Below, one piece after another: positions 32,115-43,240 of a DNA stretch of 64,000 bases. The notes under the pieces are model-generated. The model was not told the origin of the DNA and did no database searches. It saw only the letters and a list, made by a program, of their open reading frames with translations. Both the position numbers and the translations under genes were made by a program. Each line of letters begins with the position of its first letter. The stretch's first letter is position 1. The stretch is from Eulemur rufifrons (taxonomy: Eukaryota > Chordata > Mammalia > Primates > Lemuridae). The stretch is from contig NC_090989.1 of NCBI RefSeq assembly GCF_041146395.1, forward strand, positions 253,322,843 to 253,386,842, written 5' to 3'.

Positions 32115-32660
32115 ACCTGCTGGAATCGGGGTGTGTTGAGTTGCAGATAACAGAAGTAACTTCAGCTGTTTAAGATAAAAAGGGATTTAAGACAGGGGAC
32201 CAGGTGCTTACAGAATCACAGAAGGGCGAGGGGAGCAGGGCCTTGGCGAGGTCTCCAGAGTTGATCCCAGGACAGGACTGCAGCACTGGCCTCTGCCACC
32301 ATCAGGGGAGTGGGGGGATGCAGAGGCAGCCACCAGCTAGACCCACAACAGCAAACGAGTGATGCCCAGGGCACTGCTGCTTGCCGTGCTGGGACTCCTG
32401 CAAATACTCTGTGCAAACTGAAGGAGCAGAGGCAGAGGAAACGCAGTCCCTGCCGCACCTTCCCCTGCCAGAGCACTTACCGAAGTACCTCTGATTGGCT
32501 GGACCTAATTCACACCTTAGCTGCCAGGGCATCTGGGAAATGTAGTTTTTGGCCTTCTTGATTCTATAGTTCAGGCTGGCCCACTGGAAGGAAGCTGGGA
32601 AGGGCATTGAGCCCTGAGCCACCAAATCCACCATGCAGCCGTGAGCTAAGGACAAGAATC
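32115..32660. repeat. Ancient LTR-like interspersed repeat
   Basis: 'gagttgcagataacagaagt' and 'agataaaaagggatttaaga' at the left, and 'cctctgattggctggaccta' and 'gcatctgggaaatgtagttt' at the right, recall old mammalian LTR text. It shares the 'gggaaatgtagt' phrase with 20825-21035. Confidence 0.45.
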
Positions 32661-32744
32661 AGGGGTGAAATTGGACCCAGGAGGGTTGTTTACCCAGGGA
32701 AGAACCTGTCCTTGGCCAAAGGCTCCTGCAGTGTCCCATTTGAA

Positions 32745-32835
32745 GAAAAGCAGCTTTGCACGTAGAGTCCAGTGCCCTGAGATTCCCGTTTCTATCTATA
32801 CCTGGTGGGTGACCTTGGACAGCTCCCCACACACA
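32745..32835 (+). repeat. MIR SINE 5' fragment
   Basis: 'acgtagagtccagtgccctg' and 'ggtgggtgaccttggacagc' match the MIR 5' half. Confidence 0.45.
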
Positions 32836-33164
32836 CACCTGGACACACGTACGTGCAACTTCCCGTGGGGCGAGCGGGAAGGACTGATGGGCAGGAGCCT
32901 CTGTAGCTTCATCTCTGCCTGAGTCCATGTATTAGCATCTTTGAGATTTCGTCTCTGGAGTTGGGCCCCTTGCCACCTGGGCCACCATTCTGTGAGCTTG
33001 CCTCATTCTGCCAACATCTGCTGACAGCCAGGGCCCAGGAGAGGTGGGTGTGAGTCCACACCTGACTGTCAGCTAAGCCTGTGCCCTGCCTGCTGCCCTG
33101 GGGCTACTTCGGAGCTGGGGCTGGCGGCCGCCTTCTGGGCTGGGACTTCTCTGTGCCCCCTCCT

Positions 33165-33232
33165 TAACCAAGATGAGGAACTGACACTCAGAGAGGTGAG
33201 GTGATGAATGTGTCCCAGCCTTGGGGCCGGAG
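33165..33232 (-). repeat. MIR SINE fragment
   Basis: 'agatgaggaactgacactca' and 'gagaggtgaggtgatgaatg' are a reverse MIR core. Confidence 0.55.
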
Positions 33233-33380
33233 GTAAAACCTTGTGACCCTGGCCAGGTATTGACTCCTCTAAGCCTCGGGCTCGTATCAGTAAAATTGCC
33301 TTCCTATCAGTGTCACCTGAGGCTGAAGATGAGGATGAAATTCACGCCAAGTGCTCAGCACAGCACCCAGCCCTCAGTAC
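33233..33380 (+). repeat. MIR SINE fragment
   Basis: 'aaccttgtgaccctggccag' and 'ctaagcctcgggctcgtatc', then 'gaagatgaggatgaaattca' and 'aagtgctcagcacagcaccc'. It abuts the reverse copy, giving a head-to-head pair. Confidence 0.65.
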
Positions 33381-34370
33381 AGGCTCAGCAGACATCTGCT
33401 TTGCCGTCATCCAGTCTGTGTCCTCACTGCTGCGTCATAACCAGTGTGTCGTCATTTCCGCCTCTCCTTGTACAGGTCACTGCAGGGGCTACCCCTGAGC
33501 CCACTGCATCCTGTCCTGTGTTAACCATTTGGTGGCTGACAAGGAGCTGATCTTGGGGCCTGAGGAAAGGAATGGGTGTGTGAGCAAACGGGGACAGAGC
33601 TTCCCGGCCCTGGCTGCACACTGGCAAATCCTGATGCCAGCTCCACTGGCAGAGCTGGGAGGCAGTTGGTCCAGGCTGGGGCCTGGGCATCACGACGTGC
33701 TTTCTTGTTTATTTATTATCAGTTTCCTGGTGATGCTGACATGTAGCCCAGGCTGAGACACCTGGGCCAGGTGTTCTGCTATGATCTGATTTGGTTAGGA
33801 CAGAATAATGGCAGCACTTGCCTCTTACCAGGGAATATTCTCAGCTGCTCTGAATCCCTGCAGGGTAGGAATGAAGATCCTCTCCTTATGGATGACGAAA
33901 GTCAGGCTTGTGGGGCATGGGTGACCCTGACTCATGCCACCCCCCGCCCCGAAAGGGCAGCGAGAAAACAGAAAAGTATGGCTTTCGTGGTCTCACTTTG
34001 TGAAAATTCCCCGGAGGAATTACTGTCAATGGAGAATCTGCCTTTGGGCCCATTTGGCTCTTGGAGTGGAGGGTTTGGACCGTCTGGCGAGGGCCAGGCT
34101 GGCTGTCCCGCCTTCTCCTGATTCCAGTTACCTGCTGCAGGGGACATGGGAGGGGTCCTGCCATTCTTTGAAGCCAGCTGCAGCTTGTCCGCTCCCAGGT
34201 AACGAAAATACCTGGTGGTAGGAGGAAAGAATTCCTGCTTGGAACAGGGGACCCGTCTGGGTGGTGGCTTCTGGAGTCCAACATGCCCTGAGAGCAGATT
34301 GTCACATGGGCTTGGCCCTAAGATCAGCTGCTCGATTCTCCCAGTGAGAATTTCACCTCTCGCCCCATGA
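33381..34370. other. Unique non-coding sequence
   Basis: No exon found. A faint reverse MIR trace may lie at 33830-33920 ('gatcctctccttatggatga'). Confidence 0.4.
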
Positions 34371-34379
34371 CTGGGGCAC

Positions 34380-34900
34380 ATTCATCACACTGAGTGTCTC
34401 AAACGTTGAAAGAGATGGGATTATAGATGGCGCCAGGAGAAAAATGGAGCTCCAGCTCCTGAGTAAATGAATTTATCTATTCCCAGACCCAGGTCGGACA
34501 ACGCTGGCGGGAGGAAGTCATTTATCTCTTTGAGAGATGATTTGAGAAATACAGTCGTGGATGTGTCAGTTCTGTGGTTTCCAACTTAAGGGTGAGATAG
34601 GAGGGACCGAAGTGTCTTCTGCCACTGCAAGACGGCAGGAGGCCCCCTGTGACCAACTGCTCTGCCTGCCAGCGGGGTGCCGGCGTCGGGTGCTAATTAC
34701 TACATCCTTTGCTGAATTGGAGTCTGTGTTGTTCCTCTTCACTTCCTTTTGATTATCTCAGGGCAATTTTGAGAGAGCCGGGATGAATTAAGCAGAGCTG
34801 GTGTGCACATTATTATGGCCTCTCTCTGGGCTTAAATGGCTCTCTTGAAAATAGGCCTTTTTATTTATCCTCTCGTCTCCTCTCCTTACATTGTAGCCCA
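34380..34900. promoter_or_regulatory. Repeat-free candidate conserved element
   Basis: Unique AT-leaning sequence: 'gtaaatgaatttatctattc', 'agtcatttatctctttgaga', 'gtgctaattactacatcctt', 'gattatctcagggcaatttt' and 'aggcctttttatttatcc'. TAAT and GATA-type cores are frequent. Conservation untested. Confidence 0.35.
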
Positions 34901-35664
34901 GCCCTGAAGGCGTGGATTGATTGTGCATATCCTGTGCCTGTAATGAGCCTGTTCATCACTTCTGTGGGTGGGAATTGGAGGGGACAGGGGCTGGGCTGCC
35001 AGGGACGGGCTCCTCCACCACCTCTCCTGCCCACCGACACCAAGGGCAGCTCTGCCTCCAAACTTTCCTTGCTTAAAGAAGCCATTGACACTTCCATTAG
35101 GGACTGGGGGACACAAGGTGTGTGTGGTGGGCAACTGGAGTTTTTGTTTACCTCCGTATGAGTAGAGGGGCCTTGGCCCAGAACCAGTGCTGTTAAAGGT
35201 CCATTTAGATGGGGGAAGCCACTCCCGTTAATGTCCTGGCCATAGGCTGGTGGTGGAGTCATAACAGATGGCCCTGGGCCCAGAAGGGGACACCCAGATG
35301 CACTGTCATCAGTCAGGGGCCTCAGATTTCCATCCCAGGGCAGTGATCTTCACCCTGACTTCTGATCATGGGAGTCGATGGCAAAGCTGGGACCAGAGGC
35401 TGGGTCAGTGACCCTTTCCACGACAGCCTTCTAGTCTCTCCTTGATCTTGACTTTGTCAACATTTTAACTCTTTGATGACTTTTTTGGGGAGGGTCAGAG
35501 AGAGAGAGCCCACGTTGCCTGCCTTGGCTGTGCCCCTTGCAGAGGCAGCTGGTCCTGCAGGCAACACGGCCATCTTAGGGCGCTGTGAGTGGACTTTGGG
35601 TCAGAGAGAATGACACTCACTCACCCGTGCTTTGCTCGGGCCCTACGCCTTTAAAAAAAGAAAG

Positions 35665-35865
35665 GGTTGGAGGCTTCACATGGATGAACTCACTGGATCC
35701 TCACAACAGCTCTCTGACCCTGTGCTATTATCATCCCCATTATACAGGTAAAAACACTGAGGCACAGCGAGGTTATGTAACTTGCCCGTGGTCACACACT
35801 AGTGAGTGGTGAAGCCAGGATCAATCCCAGGCAGGCCGGAACCACAGCTTGAGCTCTAACCAGCA
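35665..35865 (-). repeat. MIR SINE, nearly full length
   Basis: 'ccattatacaggtaaaaaca', 'ctgaggcacagcgaggttat', 'gtaacttgcccgtggtcaca' and 'agtggtgaagccaggatcaa' are reverse MIR. Confidence 0.85.
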
Positions 35866-35899
35866 CCCCAGGGAGCCTGTGCCAGGTCTTGGGAAATGG

Positions 35900-36312
35900 G
35901 CAGGGAATCGTCCACTGCCCTGGCTCAGCCCGTTCATCTCTTGCCTGGCCACGTTCCAGCCTCTCCACCGGGTGCCGGGCCTGCAGTGTGGTCCATGCCA
36001 CCACCCTCCACTCCAGCCTGCAGGGCCCATTCTGACACAGGAGCCTCCCAGCATGACACTCCTCTCGTGTCCCTCCCCACCCCCTTTTTATGGCTCCCAA
36101 ATGTCTGATTTCTGCCTGCTGCCAGCCTTCTAGTCTGAACTCCCACCACACCTTTCACGGGTCCTAACAGCCAAACAGAAGGATTCACCACCTTTTCCAT
36201 ACAACAGGTTTTCCCGCGTCTGAGCCTTTATCCAAGCTGTTCCCCCTGCCTGGGATGCCTGTGCTCATTCCCCACCCAGCTCTCTCCTCCGTGGCACCTT
36301 CTCAGGCCCCGC
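35900..36312 (+). repeat. L2 LINE
   Basis: 'tttatccaagctgttccccc' and 'tgcctgggatgcctgtgctc', then 'ctctctcctccgtggcacct', follow the L2 3'-region order; the upstream 300 bases are decayed. Confidence 0.6.
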
Positions 36313-36334
36313 ACAACTGGATGTTGCTTTGTTC

Positions 36335-36500
36335 GTAAAGGAATTTTAATTATTTCTCTTTTTGTCCTAAAAAATAATACAAGTTCATTTTAGAAAATTT
36401 GGAAAATCTAGGCACTCTCTCAGAAGAAAATAAAAAATGTTTTCTATTCTATTTCATAAGTTAAAAATGAAAGAAAAAAGATTGAAAAGATATATACCAA
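36335..36500 (-). repeat. Old L1M/HAL1-like fragment
   Basis: 'aatacaagttcattttagaa' and 'aatttggaaaatctaggcac', then 'agaagaaaataaaaaatg', match the same old L1 text as 780-900. Confidence 0.55.
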
Positions 36501-36539
36501 AATATTGACTTCCAGACTATCTCGGGGTGGCTTTTAGGC

Positions 36540-36960
36540 TCCAGCCAAGTCTGTGAAGTGACCACGCAGCCAAAGTAATCACCCTTCCTTGGGCCAGGTT
36601 AATGCACTCCTCCCTGGCTGCTTGGATCAATACCATACTTACTGCAGATTAACTAAATGAGCCAGCGCAGCTGGGAATGAGCTTCTAGAGACAATTACTA
36701 TGGAAAATGCAGCCATATTTTAGTGGGCACCACATGCATGAGGCTCTTTGCAAATATCAATATATATTTGCTTGCTTGACAAAAATAGATCAAACCTGAG
36801 TCAGGAGATTAATCCAAATGATCAGACTGGAAATGATCCTTATTGTGCAAAGTGTGGCAAAACCTTGACCTTTTCCATGGTTGCTGTTGTTCAGTTTGTG
36901 CTGGAAATAACCCAAGACATGCTGGTGGTTGGCCCAGGCAATTGCCTGCAAGTTTATTGC
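36540..36960. promoter_or_regulatory. Repeat-free candidate conserved element
   Basis: Unique AT-rich sequence with 'gcagattaactaaatgagcc', 'tctagagacaattactatgg' and 'atgcagccatattttagtgg', and 'caaatatcaatatatatttg' near 36752. Conservation untested. Confidence 0.35.
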
Positions 36961-37064
36961 GGGAAGAAACAGTAATGATGCTGATGGTGGTAATATCATA
37001 TTTGCATAGCATTATCTCACTTGATCTTCACCGCAACCTTGGAATGCTCAATAAATGCTTATTT

Positions 37065-37790
37065 AATAAATTCATTCATTGAACAAATAATTATTGAGTA
37101 GCCTTTATGTACTGGGCATGGCTCTAGGTGTAGGGAAACAGTAGTGAACAGGACAGGGTCCTTGTCAGGGGAACTTGCAGCCCGGTGGGGCAAGACCGAC
37201 AGTAAACAAGAAAACAATGCAAGCAGAGAAAATCAGCTTGTACTGAGGCTAAGTGCTACCAAGGGGAAGAAAGACAGGGCCGTGCAAAGAAAATACATGG
37301 GGTGGTGGTGCTGGATTTCAATGGGTGGTTGCAGAAGTCTTCTCCGAGGAGGCGACCTTGGAGTTAAACTTGATGGATGAGAGGGAGGAAACCAGGAGTG
37401 AGCTGGGGCAAGAGAAGAGGAGAGACAGTGTCCTAGGCTCAGGGACCTGCGTGTGCAGCGGGTGTGAGCTGGGAACGAGACAGGCAGTTCCAGGGAACAG
37501 AAAGGCTGCCGTGCAGGGCAGGGCCTGGTGAGAAAGGGAGGAACAGCACACCACCGGGAGGGAGAAGCGGACAGAGGCCAGACTACACAGAGCACTGCTG
37601 GGCACGGTAAGGAATTCAGATTTTACTTCGAGGGGGACGGGAAAGCCAGCAAAGGACTTTGCACAGGGGAAGCACATGGTCCAATTTACATTTTAAAAGA
37701 TCACGTTAGGTCCTGGGTAGAGAATGAGAAGTATTCTGTATTCATTTTGATAGCCAGTTGCAGAAGAATAACAGATGTAAGTATACGGGC
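37065..37790 (-). repeat. L2 LINE, longest copy in the window
   Basis: Reverse L2 over about 700 bases, in order: 'ttcattcattgaacaaataa', 'tgtactgggcatggctctag', 'gtagtgaacaggacagggtc', 'gaggcgaccttggagttaaa', 'aggcagttccagggaacaga', 'ggtaaggaattcagatttta' and 'aaaagatcacgttaggtcct'. Frames through it have no ORF2 domain. Confidence 0.85.
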
Positions 37791-39590
37791 TGGCAAGCTG
37801 TGTGTGTATGTGTGAGGGGACCTTGGGTAGACCCTCCAAAGGGTTCTCTGGGACGTGAGGGCCTGCCAAGGCTGCAGGATCTGGTTCTGAATTTTGTCGG
37901 ATTTCACATCTCATCTCACAGTTTCTCTTTCCCTTGGGAAGGCTTGTCACTGGTATGATGCTTGGCCCAGTAAGAAGGAAAAGCGAAGGATGGAGAGCAA
38001 TAGAGAGGGTTGGGAATCTTTGAGGTCATTCCCAATGTCCCAGCCCCGGGTGCTCTGGTGTGCTAGTTTTCATCCCAAAGAACAGCAGGGGAGCCCCTCC
38101 TCACTGCCTACTAGGCCGCTGGGCGCAGTGGGGAGGTGCCCTTGAGGGGGCTTCTCCTCGCTGGTGGTCCGGGCTCAGGGAGCAGGTGATCTGAAACTTA
38201 CTCTTCCAAAGATTGGGCGGCTGGTTGGCAAGGTCTCTGGCCACCTGGACACTCAGACTGTGTCCAGGTTCTTCTGCTCACTCACCCAGCACTACCCTGG
38301 CAACAACCAGTTTCCTGTCCTTGGACCCAACAACGTCCGCTGTCCTTCCCCCGACAATCTTCTTGGTTCTCACTGTACCTTCCTCACTCCAGCACACAAG
38401 TTTCACCTGAAAAAATGGCAGCAATGCCTTTGTTGTGTGTTTGAGAACAAGCTGCAATTCTAGATAAAGAAATCTGGGGTGTGGGGAACGTGAAAGGAGT
38501 ACGATAAAGGTACTCATTCGCTTTAGACTTAGAGAAGCACAAAACTCAGTGTGTGTTTAAATGCTCAAAGGGTCAACACGAAACAACCAGGAATAGAAAT
38601 GTATAACCTCAAAACTAGTAGAGGGGGAAGGCGCTAGAGAAAACATAACCCGACAGATGGCTGGATGACTTCTAGTAGAGCAAGTGACAGAGAAAGGGGA
38701 AGGGAGGGAAAGAGAGAACAAGAACAAGTTGAATTTCATTTCATAAACAGGTTGAACGTTCTTATCTGACCACAGAAAACCTGGGGCACGTTCTCTTAGG
38801 AGGTTGGTGGAGGCACGACAGGTGTCTCCAGCCCCCGGGTGCCAGTCAACGATTTACACATCTGTCTTCCCTCAGTTTTAAGTTCCTTGGGGGCAAGGCC
38901 AGACTTACATGTCCCCAGAACAGTTCCTGAAGAAGAATAAGAGTGTGTGCTGTTATCATCTGACACAAGCGTTGCCCTTCCTTTTGGCCAATGCCACCTT
39001 CTGAAAGGGGTGAATTCACATCCTGCTCTGATGGCAAAGGAAGGTAACGAAGTGAACCCAGAAGCTCAGGGACCCACAGAATGTCACTGTCACCATGGAT
39101 GAGACCGGCAGACAGAAAGCTCTGGATTTGGGGGGATATGAAGCTTTCTTACCACACGGGGCTCCCTTGCCATTTTCTCCTCCTCTCTCTTTTGACTTTA
39201 CCTGGTAGGATTGCTTGGAATCAAAGCAGTTTTCTGAAAGGTGAACATGAATTTCCCCCAGGAAATATAAGAAACTTGAGGACTTCCCAGAAATTTTCTC
39301 TGGTTCCCAGAGCACTGGGGAGCCACATGAGACTGGTGCCATCCCAGAACTGCAGTGACAAAGGCAGAGAGTGCCCACCACTCGCAGGCGCCTTCGGGAT
39401 GAGGAGTCCGCAGAGATGACTGACGCCCACACGGTGACCTCCAACAGAGGCACACCGCCAAGGCAGGGAAAGGGCTGCGTGGCAGCCTCTCGCTCTGGGC
39501 TGGGAAAGCACGTCTGCTCGTTACCCGACCTTTGCTAAGTACACCAACTAATGGAGCGAGAGACATGAAAGATCTTCACGGGCTGCGTGG
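37791..39590. other. Unique non-coding sequence
   Basis: About 1.8 kb with no confident repeat. 38460-38760 is AT- and A-rich. Overlapping frames at 39016-39566 (- strand) and 39081-39419 (+ strand) lack domains. Confidence 0.4.
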
Positions 39591-39594
39591 AAAT

Positions 39595-39905
39595 GTAATT
39601 CAAACCCAGCCCGAGGAGGTCACAGTCAGCTAGATTAATTTTCATCCTGCCTTTCCTTACAATGCTAACCTTTGCCGTACAGAAAAGTTCTTTAAAAAGA
39701 GATAAGTCAGTTTATTTGGCATTCGGAGGAGTTCAAATCCTAGCTGTCCTATTGGAAGCGTTGCTGTTTCCGTGGGATTCAGTGCGAAAACTGTGCATGG
39801 ATCCTTTACGTCAGAAATACTTGCTCCAGGTCTGAAATCTATCAACTATTGGAAATTCAAATGAAGCCATTTGTGAAGTTCTGTTTAATGAGGGTTATCA
39901 ACCGA
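39595..39905. promoter_or_regulatory. Repeat-free candidate conserved element
   Basis: 'gctagattaattttcatcc', 'agagataagtcagtttattt' and 'gaatcctt'-like AT-rich text with scattered CpG (ttgccgtac, ttacgtcag, accgagag), which is unusual for neutral mammalian DNA. 'tacgtcag' near 39808 resembles a CRE half site. Confidence 0.35.
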
Positions 39906-40134
39906 GAGAGTCGTTTATTAGTGGCATCTGTTGGCCTCTTAGCCCCCTCCGCCATGCCTAAGAAGGGCCTAAATCTTCTTTTGTCTGGCGACTCTGCCCT
40001 GTAAGTGGCAGGCAGCCCACCCTGCCCCCACTGCCCAGTTCTCTTTCCATCCCCATCCTCCTCAAACTCCCCAAATCCTGCTCCAACATGTTGCATTCTT
40101 GAATTATTAAAGTTCATCACACATTTTGTATTTA

Positions 40135-40626
40135 TAGCACTTTTTAAATAATTTTTAAAAATTTCAGCATATTACGGGGGTACAAATGTTTAGGTTACAT
40201 ATATTGCCTTTGCCCCACTTGAGTCAGAGCTCCAAGGGTGTCCATCCCTCAGACGGTGTACACTGCACCCTTCAGGCGTGAATATACTTATCCCCTCCTC
40301 CCGTTCCCACCTGCCCAACACGCAATGAATGTTACTACTATATGTGCACTTAAGTGTTGATCAGTTAAAACCAATTTGATGGTGAGTCCATGTGGTGCTT
40401 GTTTTTCTATTCTTGTGATACTTCACTTAGCAGAATGGGCTCCAGCTCTATCCAGGGTAATACGAGAGGTGCTAGATCACCATTGTTTTTTGTGGCTGAG
40501 TAGAACTTCATGATATACATATACCACATTTTATTAATCCACTCATGTATTGATGGGCACTTGGGTTGTTTCTACTTCTTTGCAATTGTGAATTGTGCTG
40601 CTATAAACATTCTAGTAGCACTTTTT
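40135..40626 (-). mobile_element. Lineage-specific L1, 5'-truncated 3' end with target-site duplication
   Basis: The body (40146-40615) reads as reverse L1: ORF2 end ('ttgtgaattgtgctgctata', 'tggctgagtagaacttcatg', 'agcagaatgggctccagctc') followed by a 3' UTR ('gtacaaatgtttaggttaca', 'gtgttgatcagttaaaacca'). It is flanked by the exact repeat tagcacttttt at 40135-40145 and 40616-40626. In the element's sense direction the duplication starts with AAAAA, as L1 endonuclease (TTTT/AA) insertion predicts. No coding capacity. Confidence 0.9.
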
Positions 40627-40632
40627 TTTTTG

Positions 40633-41475
40633 GCCCAAACTCCATCTTCCACCCGCTATGGGCTGCCTCTGAGCACTGGGGCTGGGAGTCGAAGGCGAGT
40701 TCCCTGAGTCTCTTCTCCAGCCCCGTGGGTTTTAGAGAACGTAATCTTGTGTTCTTGCAGCCTGGGATGCACCACACTGAAAAGTTCTGCTCACTGGGAC
40801 GCAGTAGAGCGGTGCTTTTGAGCACTTTAACTGTCTTTCTGTGGGACTCTGTCAGCTCTGGGGTTTCTTGTAGGCAACAAAGGGCCAGACTGGAAAGACG
40901 CTTGGAGAGAAAGGGCTGCGGGGCCTGGGAGGCACCTGGCAAGGGCGACACTGTCGATGTCTCTTCTTGCTCCTCCTTCCTTTAAGTCTCTCCCAGCCAA
41001 CCAGCAAACCCTGGGCGGTGCCCAGTTTCCTAAGGTCACACATAAACATCTCGCACATTTGCCTCCATTCCTCTTTCTTCTAATTCTCTCTGCTTCAAAC
41101 CTGGGAGGGGGATTTTCCCTGATGGATTTTTCAGGGAAAAATTCCCTTCAGGCCCCTGCCACCCGCTGCTAGCCACTCTCTGGTGTCTGGTCCATGAGGA
41201 CCAGCCAGAGACTTAGTTTGTTACATGGCAAGAAATTAAGGGCATCCTCAAATGGTGATGTACCCAGGGGAGACACGGAGGGGGCAAGATGACAAAGTAC
41301 CTGGGACCCACGCTGGAGAGCAAGGTTCTATAGAGCCGGGGTGCCTACACGTGGGTTAGTGAGTGACAAAACCAAATGCAAAGAGCTTGAGCAAAAACAT
41401 GGGTATGCATTGACTCCCGCCACTGACCTCTGGCCCCTGGATCTAGAGCTTTGACAGGAGCGTCATCAGGACACC
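40633..41475. other. Unique non-coding sequence
   Basis: No repeat or exon recognised between the L1 and the next MIR. Confidence 0.4.
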
Positions 41476-41479
41476 AACT

Positions 41480-41704
41480 CTCTCGAGAAGCAGTATTGTC
41501 TAGCAGTCAGCACTGCCTGGCCCTGCTATACGGGCTGTGCTACCCTAGGCAAGGTACTTAACACTCATGCCTCGGTTTCCTCATTTATAAAATGGGGATA
41601 AAAATAGCACTGCCTTATAGAGCTACTGTGACTAGTGAGTTAATACATGTAAAATTCTTAGATCAGCGTGGAACACATGGTAAGTCCCACGTAAGTATAA
41701 GCAG
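41480..41704 (+). repeat. MIR SINE, nearly full length
   Basis: 'ctaggcaaggtacttaacac', 'gcctcggtttcctcatttat' and 'aaaatggggataaaaatagc', then 'gtgagttaatacatgtaaaa' and 'gcgtggaacacatggtaagt'. Confidence 0.9.
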
Positions 41705-41705
41705 C

Positions 41706-42112
41706 TGAATTAGTTTGCTGTTTCCTAGGGCTGCTGTAACAAGGTATCACAAACTGGGTGGCTTAAAACAACAGAAATTTATTGTCCCACAGTTCTGGAG
41801 GCCAGAAGTCTGAAACCAAGGTGTTGGCAGGGCCACTCTTCCTCTGAAACCTGCAGGGGAATCCTTTCTTGCCTCTTCTATGTTTCTGTGGTTTGCCAGC
41901 AGCCTTTGGCATTCTTGGCTTATAGATGCATCACTCCAGTCCTCTGTCTTCACACCATCTTCCCTTTGTGTTTGTCTGTCTTTGTGTCCAGATTTCTCCT
42001 GTTTGTAAGGATGCTGCTCATATTGGATGAGGGCTCACTCTAATGACCTCACTTTAACTTGGTTACTTCTATAAAGACCACTGAGGATTAGGACTTCAGC
42101 ATATCTTCCTCT
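41706..42112 (-). repeat. MaLR LTR (MLT1 type), internally deleted
   Basis: Reverse LTR text in order: 'gaattagtttgctgtttcct', 'aaactgggtggcttaaaaca', 'gttctggaggccagaagtct', 'cttataaggatg'-like 'tttgtaaggatgctgctcat', 'attggatgagggctcactct', 'aatgacctcactttaacttg' and 'attaggacttcagcatatct'. A short piece between the last two phrases is missing compared with the usual LTR. Confidence 0.8.
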
Positions 42113-42466
42113 CTCTGTATCTGTCCCCTTTCTTTACTTTAGATGTCTTCAGCTCGCTTAATGCTGCCATCTGGAGTGGGCTTGGGTTTCTTTGGGGAGG
42201 ATGGTCAGAGAGCTGGAGAAGACCAGTGGGAGGGAGGACAAGAGGGAGATTTAAGCTCAACGTGAGGGAGCACTCCCTCGACACAGAGCAGTCAACAATG
42301 GGAGGGGCCTTTGCCTTGGGAGGGGCCCACATCGTATTCCTGGAGGTGAGCAGGAGTTGCCATGTGTCTTACTGAGAATGTGACAAAGGCAGTTTACATA
42401 AGGGGAGGGTGGCTCTCAAACATGTGTTACTGTGACCCACAGAACTGGATTTATATTGTGAACCAG

Positions 42467-42493
42467 CACACACACACACACACACACACACAC
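42467..42493. repeat. (CA)n microsatellite
   Basis: Twenty-seven bases of uninterrupted CA repeat. Confidence 0.95.
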
Positions 42494-42799
42494 CTGAAAC
42501 AAAAGTTTCACAAAGCAATATTATCTTTACTATAAGCAATGCTGCACTCTGACATAGTCCTTTCTCTTCTATCTCATTTTTAAAACACTTTCAGCTCAGT
42601 AAATTGATTTCCCTGCCTGGAGTTTGGAAACTTGGACAAGGTGACCTCTGATGTTCCTGCAGCTCAGTGATTCTGGGATTCTGTGACAGGTACTGTTGGG
42701 CCAAGAAGGGGAAAGTATGGCTTAATATCACCAAATATCGCCTGCATCATTAGAGGTGCCACTGGACTGGGTCCCAGCTCTCTGGACCCCCGATCAGTG

Positions 42800-43240
42800 C
42801 TTCTCTCACACAACTTGCAGCCCAATTTCTGATGCTCCTTCTGGGCCTTCTCTTCCCTCTTCAATGGCTGCCCTGTGAGCCTGTAAAATGGAGCATTTGT
42901 GACCACATCAGTCCTTTGCCCAGACACCTCCAGGGGGTCCCCATTGTCCACAGCGTAAAGGTCAATGTCTTCTTCTGCCGACCTCAGATGAAGGGATCTC
43001 TCCCTGTGTTCCCCAAAGCTCTAGCCCCTTTGAGCTGTCACCTCCCTGACACTCAAACCCATACCGTTGATCCTACCCTTCCTTTGGCTTGGGTGTCCCC
43101 CTACATGCCCCATTCTCTAAATTCTTTCTGTCCTCCCAGGTGCGATGTCAATGCTCCTCTTCTAGGGGCACCCCTGGCTGGCAGGGATCTTCTGCTGCTC
43201 TGAGTGCTCTCAGCCTTGTTGGAGATGCCCGATGGCCATC
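42800..43240 (+). repeat. L2 LINE
   Basis: 'caatggctgccctgtgagcc', 'cagcgtaaaggtcaatgtct' and 'gctctagcccctttgagctg', then 'ccccctacatgccccattct' and 'gcgatgtcaatgctcctctt', are the L2 3'-region in order. Confidence 0.7.
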
